Notes under the pieces: generated by a model | Databases searched by the model: none | What the model was told of the DNA's origin: nothing | Seen by the model: only the letters and a program-made list of their open reading frames with translations | From: Mucilaginibacter phyllosphaerae | GTDB taxonomy: Bacteria > Bacteroidota > Bacteroidia > Sphingobacteriales > Sphingobacteriaceae | Length of the DNA: 64,000 nucleotides | Direction: 5' to 3' | NCBI RefSeq assembly: GCF_004378255.1 | Contig: NZ_SNQG01000001.1 | Span: 682,001 to 746,000, forward strand | Position numbers and translations under genes: made by a program | Part shown: in pieces, positions 59,771-64,000 of the stretch | Numbering within the stretch: the first letter of the stretch is position 1 | Layout of the letters: each line of letters begins with the position of its first letter

Positions 59771-60072
59771 TAGGCCTTAACGATTTTATGCTGGTAAGTG
59801 TAGGCCTGTTTTGCACCGGCCTGTTCATCATCGTATCTAAAAAGAACGCTATCCAGATTTTGATAGGGATAGAACTAATGCTGAATGCCGCCATTTTAAA
59901 CCTGGTAGCCTTTGGCAAGTATGACCGTATGAACAACGGCGGCCAGATGTTTGCACTTTTCGCTATTGTACTGGCGGCGGCAACAACGGCGGTGGCACTG
60001 GCCATTATTTTAAATGTGTATCGTAAATATAAAACGATTAATCCTGATAAAGTTAACCAGTTAAAAGATTGA
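59767..60072 (+). CDS. nuoK: NADH-quinone oxidoreductase subunit K
   Basis: 101 residues, three TM helices. The conserved Glu residues are in QILIGIELMLNAAILNLVAF and the third helix is FALFAIVLAAATTAVALAI with the family's A-x-x-A-x-x-A pattern. It is the ND4L-like antiporter-type subunit. Its stop overlaps by one base the ATG of the plug-like gene. Confidence 0.95.
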   Translation: MIGLNDFMLVSVGLFCTGLFIIVSKKNAIQILIGIELMLNAAILNLVAFGKYDRMNNGGQMFALFAIVLAAATTAVALAIILNVYRKYKTINPDKVNQLKD

Positions 60073-60926
60073 TGAAGCGCATATTGATCATATTGCTTGT
60101 ACTGTTATCCGTTAATGCATCTGCACAACGGAAGAAAAGCCGTGCAAAAAAACGCGCCAAACATACCGCCAGGCACCGGGCGTCTGTGCGCGAGGAAGAG
60201 CCAGAGCCGGAACCTGTGCGCGAATTTCAATACGTAAGTATGGGTGCCGATAAAAGAATTGTACTGACCGACCCGCCCGAGGGACAGGAGAAACCATTTA
60301 TAATAATTAACGATACGGTTTACAATGGCAGGCTGGCAGATTTGAAGGTAGATAACATTACAGATGTATCGGTAATTAAGCGAAAAGGCGCGCGTATTAT
60401 GTACGGGCCAAAGGCTGCTGCGGGTGCCATCATCATTAAAACAAAACAGCATTTGCCGGCAAATTTAGCCTATGATGCTTTACCGTTGCCAAAAACAGGG
60501 CCGCAGCAAAAGCCATTTATGTTTAACGAGGAAGTTACCTACGGCAAGGTAGAAGATCTGGATCAATCCAAAATACTAAGTATAGATACGCTGATACAGC
60601 CCAAATTTGCAGGCTCGAAAGATAACGACACTACCGTAAATGTAACCACTAAAGTTTATGGCAAAAAGCTGTACCAGTGGAAATTTGGCACATTATCCAA
60701 AGCCTATAAAAGCTATATTCGGAGCCGCCGCGGCAAGGACGACGGCATGCAATATGTACTCAGCGACGGCACCACCTTAACCGGCGGTAACGAAGATGAT
60801 CTGATCAAATTATTGCAGGTGTATCATGCAGATCCTTTATCAGCAACATTTGCACCTGCGAAAGGTACGCGTAAAAACCGTACTCCGGCAACCTTAACCA
60901 TTGAATTAAACCAGCCCGCCAATTGA
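60072..60926 (+). CDS. Exported protein with two plug-like (SusC/TonB) repeats inside the nuo operon
   Basis: 284 residues from the ATG at 60072. Signal peptide (ILLVLLSVNASAQ), then a basic/acidic linker (RKKSRAKKRAKH and EEEPEPEP). Two related modules follow: FIIINDTVYNGRLADLKVDNI ... GARIMYGPKAAAGAIIIKTK (the second part matches the SusC plug end, YG-x-A-x-x-G-x-I-I-I-x-T-K), and PFMFNEEVTYGKVEDLDQSKI ... TTVNVTTK. No barrel is attached, so it is not itself a receptor. It is coupled to nuoK (1 nt overlap) and to the next plug-like gene (1 nt). Role unknown. Confidence 0.82.
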   Translation: MKRILIILLVLLSVNASAQRKKSRAKKRAKHTARHRASVREEEPEPEPVREFQYVSMGADKRIVLTDPPEGQEKPFIIINDTVYNGRLADLKVDNITDVSVIKRKGARIMYGPKAAAGAIIIKTKQHLPANLAYDALPLPKTGPQQKPFMFNEEVTYGKVEDLDQSKILSIDTLIQPKFAGSKDNDTTVNVTTKVYGKKLYQWKFGTLSKAYKSYIRSRRGKDDGMQYVLSDGTTLTGGNEDDLIKLLQVYHADPLSATFAPAKGTRKNRTPATLTIELNQPAN

Positions 60927-61228
60927 TGATGAAAAAGCTGGTTGGGATATTATTTATTTTTATATCGGTTAGTGCATTTGCGCAGGCAGAGAAACGGGCT
61001 GCGGATTCGATTAGAGTTATCAGATGGAATTGTGGTCCAATGTTTAATAATTCTGCTCCGCTATATGTAGTTGACGGGATAGGTTTTCAAGAGCAGCCAA
61101 AATGGCTAAATCCTAAAAATATAATCGATATTAAAGTAATGCAATCTTCAGATGCCATTAAAGCGTATGGGGATAAAGCAAAAACAGGTGCTATTATAAT
61201 TACTACTAAAAGAAAAAATAATAATTGA
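60926..61228 (+). CDS. Small exported plug-like protein, second gene of the nuo insert
   Basis: 100 residues from ATG at 60926 (a second ATG follows at once). Signal peptide (ILFIFISVSAFAQ), then one plug-like module: APLYVVDGIGFQEQPKWLNP, NIIDIKVMQSSDAIKAYGDK and TGAIIITTKRK, as in the SusC/RagA plug. There is one module only and no barrel. It overlaps the nuoL TTG by 4 nt. Base composition is more AT-rich than the nuo genes. Function is unknown. Confidence 0.82.
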   Translation: MMKKLVGILFIFISVSAFAQAEKRAADSIRVIRWNCGPMFNNSAPLYVVDGIGFQEQPKWLNPKNIIDIKVMQSSDAIKAYGDKAKTGAIIITTKRKNNN

Positions 61229-63288
61229 ACCCAAATCTACCATATAACAATGCGCAAACCGTAACCCTTGCTATTATAGCAGTGGTGTTGCCCTTCGCTG
61301 CCTTTGTGGTAAACTTTTTACTGCTGGGCAAAAGCAAGGCGGCCGGCTGGGTATCTACATTGGCTATTGTGGCAAGCACTGTGCTGGCGGCAAATGTGTT
61401 TTTTAAAGTTTGGGGCAGCCACACTATACACCTGCAACAGGTTTGGTTTACCATAGGGGCTACCAAAGTACAGGCGGGCATCTTGCTGAATAACCTTTCG
61501 GTGATGTTATTGCTGCTGGTGCCTGTTATTGCGCTGCCGGTACATATTTACTCTACCGCCTACATGAAAGATGACGAGGGCTACAGCCGTTATTTTAGCT
61601 ATTTAAGTCTGTTTTGTTTTAGTATGCTGGCTTTGGTGGTGGCCGATAACCTGATCATGCTGTATGCCTTTTGGGAACTGGTAGGTTTTTCATCATACCT
61701 ATTAATAGGTTTTTGGTTCACCCGCCAAAGCGCCGTCATCGCCAACAAAAAAGCATTTATCATGAACAGGATAGGCGATATCGGTTTACTAAGCGCCATC
61801 ATCATCCTATTCACCCAATTTGGCACTTTTGATCTGGAAGCGCTGTTTGGCCCTAAAGGCCTGATTGCCTTATCCAATATCACCAACGGGCAATGGGTTT
61901 CTGCCTCGGGCAGCATCCCGGCTGTTTGGCAATATGTAGCTTTCGGCGGCATCTTTTTGGCTGTTGCGGCAAAATCGGCACAATTTCCTTTGCATACCTG
62001 GTTGCCGGACGCCATGGAGGGTCCAACTTCGGTTTCGGCATTGATACATGCAGCTACTATGGTGGCTGCGGGCGTTTTTTTATTAGGCAGGGTTTACCCC
62101 ATGTTTAACGATGCCGAGCTTACCGTGCTGGCTGTGGTAGGTTGCTTTACCGCATTTATGGCGGCAACCATCGCCCTTACACAAAACGATCTGAAACGCA
62201 TTTTGGCCTACTCTACCATATCGCAATTAGGTTTTATGGTTATGGCGATGGGCGTTGGGGCATATTCCTCATCATTGTTCCATTTGGCTACACATGCCTT
62301 TTTTAAATGTTTGCTGTTTTTGGTGGCCGGTATTGTTATCCACCAAATGAAACACATTAAGGATGATAACCATCTTGACATCGACCCGCAAAACATCCTG
62401 CACATGGGCGGCTTGCGTAAAAAACTGCCGGTTACCTTTATAGCTGCCTTAATTGGCGGTTTGGCACTGGTGGGTTTCCCGCTTACATCGGGTTACCTGT
62501 CTAAAGATGGCATCCTCATCCAGGCGTTTGATTGGAGTGACAACCGGGCGGGCATCTTAAAGCTTATCCCATATGTGGCACTCTTCACCAGTTGGTTAAC
62601 TGCATTTTATGTAGCCAGGCTGATCGTAAAGGTATTCTTTGGCGAGTTCCGCCTGCAAAAAATGAACCCGCATATCCACATCCACCTGGGCGATGGTGGC
62701 TGGCAATATAAAGTACCGTTGGTTTTTCTGGCACTTTGCTGTTTGTTTCCGCTGTTTTCATACAGCCCGGTGTTTTATGAAGATGCCTGGTTGTACAAAG
62801 GTTTTCTGCAAGCTAATTTCTTTGCGCGAGAGAACCTGTATCATGTGCTTATCCCGGTAACGGTAGTGATATTAAGCGTGGTGGTGATATATGGCGCCTA
62901 TGTAGTTTATGTAAAACGTAATAGCTGGTCGTTCCCGCAAACTGGCTTTTTATACCGTTTATCATACCATGAATGGTATATCGATAAATTTTATAACCGG
63001 GTTATTGTGGCCTTTATCCTATGGCTGAGTAAAGCCCTTTATTGGTTTGATAAAAATATTATAGACCGCTTTGTGAACGAACTGGAGCAGGTTAGCCGTA
63101 ACATAGCCGGCCTTGCCGCCTGGTGCGATAAATACATCGTAGATGGCTTTTTGCACCTGATAGCTAACTTAGTAGCAGCCATTGGTAATTTTGCCCGCCG
63201 GTTTCAAAGCGGTAAAATTCAATATTATTTATTCAGTATGCTGCTGGTGCTTATTGCTGTGTTTATCTTTAAACTGATCTGGACCTGA
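61225..63288 (+). CDS. nuoL: NADH-quinone oxidoreductase subunit L
   Basis: 687 residues from TTG at 61225; an in-frame stop lies just upstream and no ATG occurs before TM1. The ND5/antiporter core has LYAFWELVGFSSYLLIGFWF (Glu), HTWLPDAMEGPTSVSALIHAATMVAAGVFLLGR (Lys/His path), DLKRILAYSTISQLGFMVMA and FPLTSGYLSKDGI. The C-terminal part includes the long lateral helix and last TM. It is a proton pump of Complex I. It overlaps the plug-like gene by 4 nt. Confidence 0.95.
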   Translation: MNPNLPYNNAQTVTLAIIAVVLPFAAFVVNFLLLGKSKAAGWVSTLAIVASTVLAANVFFKVWGSHTIHLQQVWFTIGATKVQAGILLNNLSVMLLLLVPVIALPVHIYSTAYMKDDEGYSRYFSYLSLFCFSMLALVVADNLIMLYAFWELVGFSSYLLIGFWFTRQSAVIANKKAFIMNRIGDIGLLSAIIILFTQFGTFDLEALFGPKGLIALSNITNGQWVSASGSIPAVWQYVAFGGIFLAVAAKSAQFPLHTWLPDAMEGPTSVSALIHAATMVAAGVFLLGRVYPMFNDAELTVLAVVGCFTAFMAATIALTQNDLKRILAYSTISQLGFMVMAMGVGAYSSSLFHLATHAFFKCLLFLVAGIVIHQMKHIKDDNHLDIDPQNILHMGGLRKKLPVTFIAALIGGLALVGFPLTSGYLSKDGILIQAFDWSDNRAGILKLIPYVALFTSWLTAFYVARLIVKVFFGEFRLQKMNPHIHIHLGDGGWQYKVPLVFLALCCLFPLFSYSPVFYEDAWLYKGFLQANFFARENLYHVLIPVTVVILSVVVIYGAYVVYVKRNSWSFPQTGFLYRLSYHEWYIDKFYNRVIVAFILWLSKALYWFDKNIIDRFVNELEQVSRNIAGLAAWCDKYIVDGFLHLIANLVAAIGNFARRFQSGKIQYYLFSMLLVLIAVFIFKLIWT

Positions 63289-64000
63289 TGAATTTATTAA
63301 CCCTGCTTATTTTTACGCCTGTATTGTTTGGCCTGGTAATATTGTTGCTGCCATCATCGCTGCGTGCAAGTTTCAAATACATTACGTTGTTTGCTACCCT
63401 ACTGCAGTTATGTTTCAGCATCTACATTTACCTGCATTTTCAAACAGGAGCGGCACACGCAGGCATCAGCAACGAAGGGCAGTACCAGTTTATGCAAAAA
63501 CTGCCCTGGATAAGCCTGGACCTGGGCACCGTGGGCAAAATGCAGATAGAATATTTTGTAGGGATTGATGGCATATCAGTAACGCTATTGGTAATGGCCG
63601 CCTTAGTAATGGTGGTAGCAGCCATAGCATCTTGGGAGATCACCAGTAACCTAAAAGGATTTTTCGCACTGTTCTTATTGCTGGATATGGCCGTAATGGG
63701 TGTTTTTTGTGCGCTGGATTTCTTCCTGTTCTATACCTTTTACGAGCTGATGCTGTTGCCATTATATTTTCTGATAGGGATGTGGGGCGGTGCACGGCGC
63801 GAGTATGCGGCCATCAAATTTTTCCTGTACACATTATTTGGTTCGGTATTTATGTTGCTGGTGATGGTGGGTTTATACCTGTCGGTAAAAGACCCTGTTA
63901 CAGGCAGCCATACTTTTAACATGATCCACATGATGAACCCGGCCAATTATATAGATGGTTCGGTGTTCTCGGTATTAAACCACGCTACCATACTGGGAAT
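63288..64000 (+). CDS. nuoM: NADH-quinone oxidoreductase subunit M, 5' part (cut by window end)
   Basis: The ATG overlaps the nuoL stop by one base (TGATG). About 237 codons are in the window with no stop: MNLLTLLIFTPVLFGLVILL, then QIEYFVGIDGISVTLL, DFFLFYTFYELMLLPLYFLIGMWGG and AAIKFFLYTLFGSVFMLL, the ND4-like signature with the conserved Glu (YELMLLP). It is the third antiporter-like subunit. The frame runs on past 64000. Confidence 0.95.
   Translation, partial: MNLLTLLIFTPVLFGLVILLLPSSLRASFKYITLFATLLQLCFSIYIYLHFQTGAAHAGISNEGQYQFMQKLPWISLDLGTVGKMQIEYFVGIDGISVTLLVMAALVMVVAAIASWEITSNLKGFFALFLLLDMAVMGVFCALDFFLFYTFYELMLLPLYFLIGMWGGARREYAAIKFFLYTLFGSVFMLLVMVGLYLSVKDPVTGSHTFNMIHMMNPANYIDGSVFSVLNHATILG

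Noticed and set aside
1..64000. tRNA, rRNA, tmRNA, SRP RNA and riboswitches
   Set aside because: I looked for T-loop-like and conserved RNA motifs in the gaps and found none convincing. A covariance-model scan would be decisive and could not be run.

Overview
The window looks like a stretch of chromosome from a Bacteroidota bacterium, most likely family Sphingobacteriaceae (Mucilaginibacter/Pedobacter type). This is an inference from three things: many promoters of the Bacteroidota -7 form TAnnTTTG, the near absence of Shine-Dalgarno sequences, and gene families typical of that phylum (DUF4783, DUF4294, BshB1, LpxR-like, DUF2147, SusC plug-like proteins). About 69 protein genes are supported. 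I saw no rRNA, tRNA, CRISPR array or prophage.

Layout. 1-10.4 kb: sugar and envelope genes (ROK regulator, GNAT, GH3 beta-glucosidase, DUF2147 pair, YceI, alpha/beta hydrolase, Tat-exported oxidoreductase, peptidoglycan amidase). 10.5-20.4 kb: SHOCT-like membrane protein, mnmD, mazG, an ECF sigma factor overlapping a one-TM protein with a barrel-like C-terminus, a LolC/E-type permease, NamZ-like muramidase, fmt and DUF3050. 20.4-28.3 kb: a small GIY-YIG element, pabC-like gene, rluD, a PLP desulfhydrase/deaminase, lysine 6-transaminase, and an operon DUF4294-gpx-bshB1 (bacillithiol/peroxide defence). 28.4-35.5 kb: rel, then fur-(AbiE-like pair)-purA packed end to end, pabB and a VapBC-like pair. 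35.5-46.5 kb: DUF2071, plsY-M48, nadC, DUF4783, gpmI, TPR, sterol desaturase, LysE, sugar permease, dCMP deaminase. 46.5-56.7 kb: second GIY-YIG element, cmk, arfB, LpxR-like, two barrel paralogs, lon, purF and a nitrilase-family gene. 57.4-64 kb: a Complex I operon starting at nuoH (H-I-J-K-[two plug-like genes]-L-M), cut off in nuoM.

Most unusual points. (1) Two ~430-470 bp elements, each with one ~100-residue GIY-YIG nuclease gene between long inverted repeats. The same repeat also occurs without the gene, which suggests a REP/RAYT-like arrangement built on a GIY-YIG enzyme. (2) Two exported proteins with SusC/TonB plug-like motifs are translationally coupled inside the nuo operon between nuoK and nuoL. 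(3) At least seven genes have a TAnnTTT(G/A) element exactly 4 nt before an ATG or GTG start, which points to leaderless mRNAs and fixes several start codons. (4) A toxin-antitoxin-like pair is seamlessly inserted between fur and purA. (5) Three families of interspersed intergenic repeats occur, mostly at gene 3' ends.
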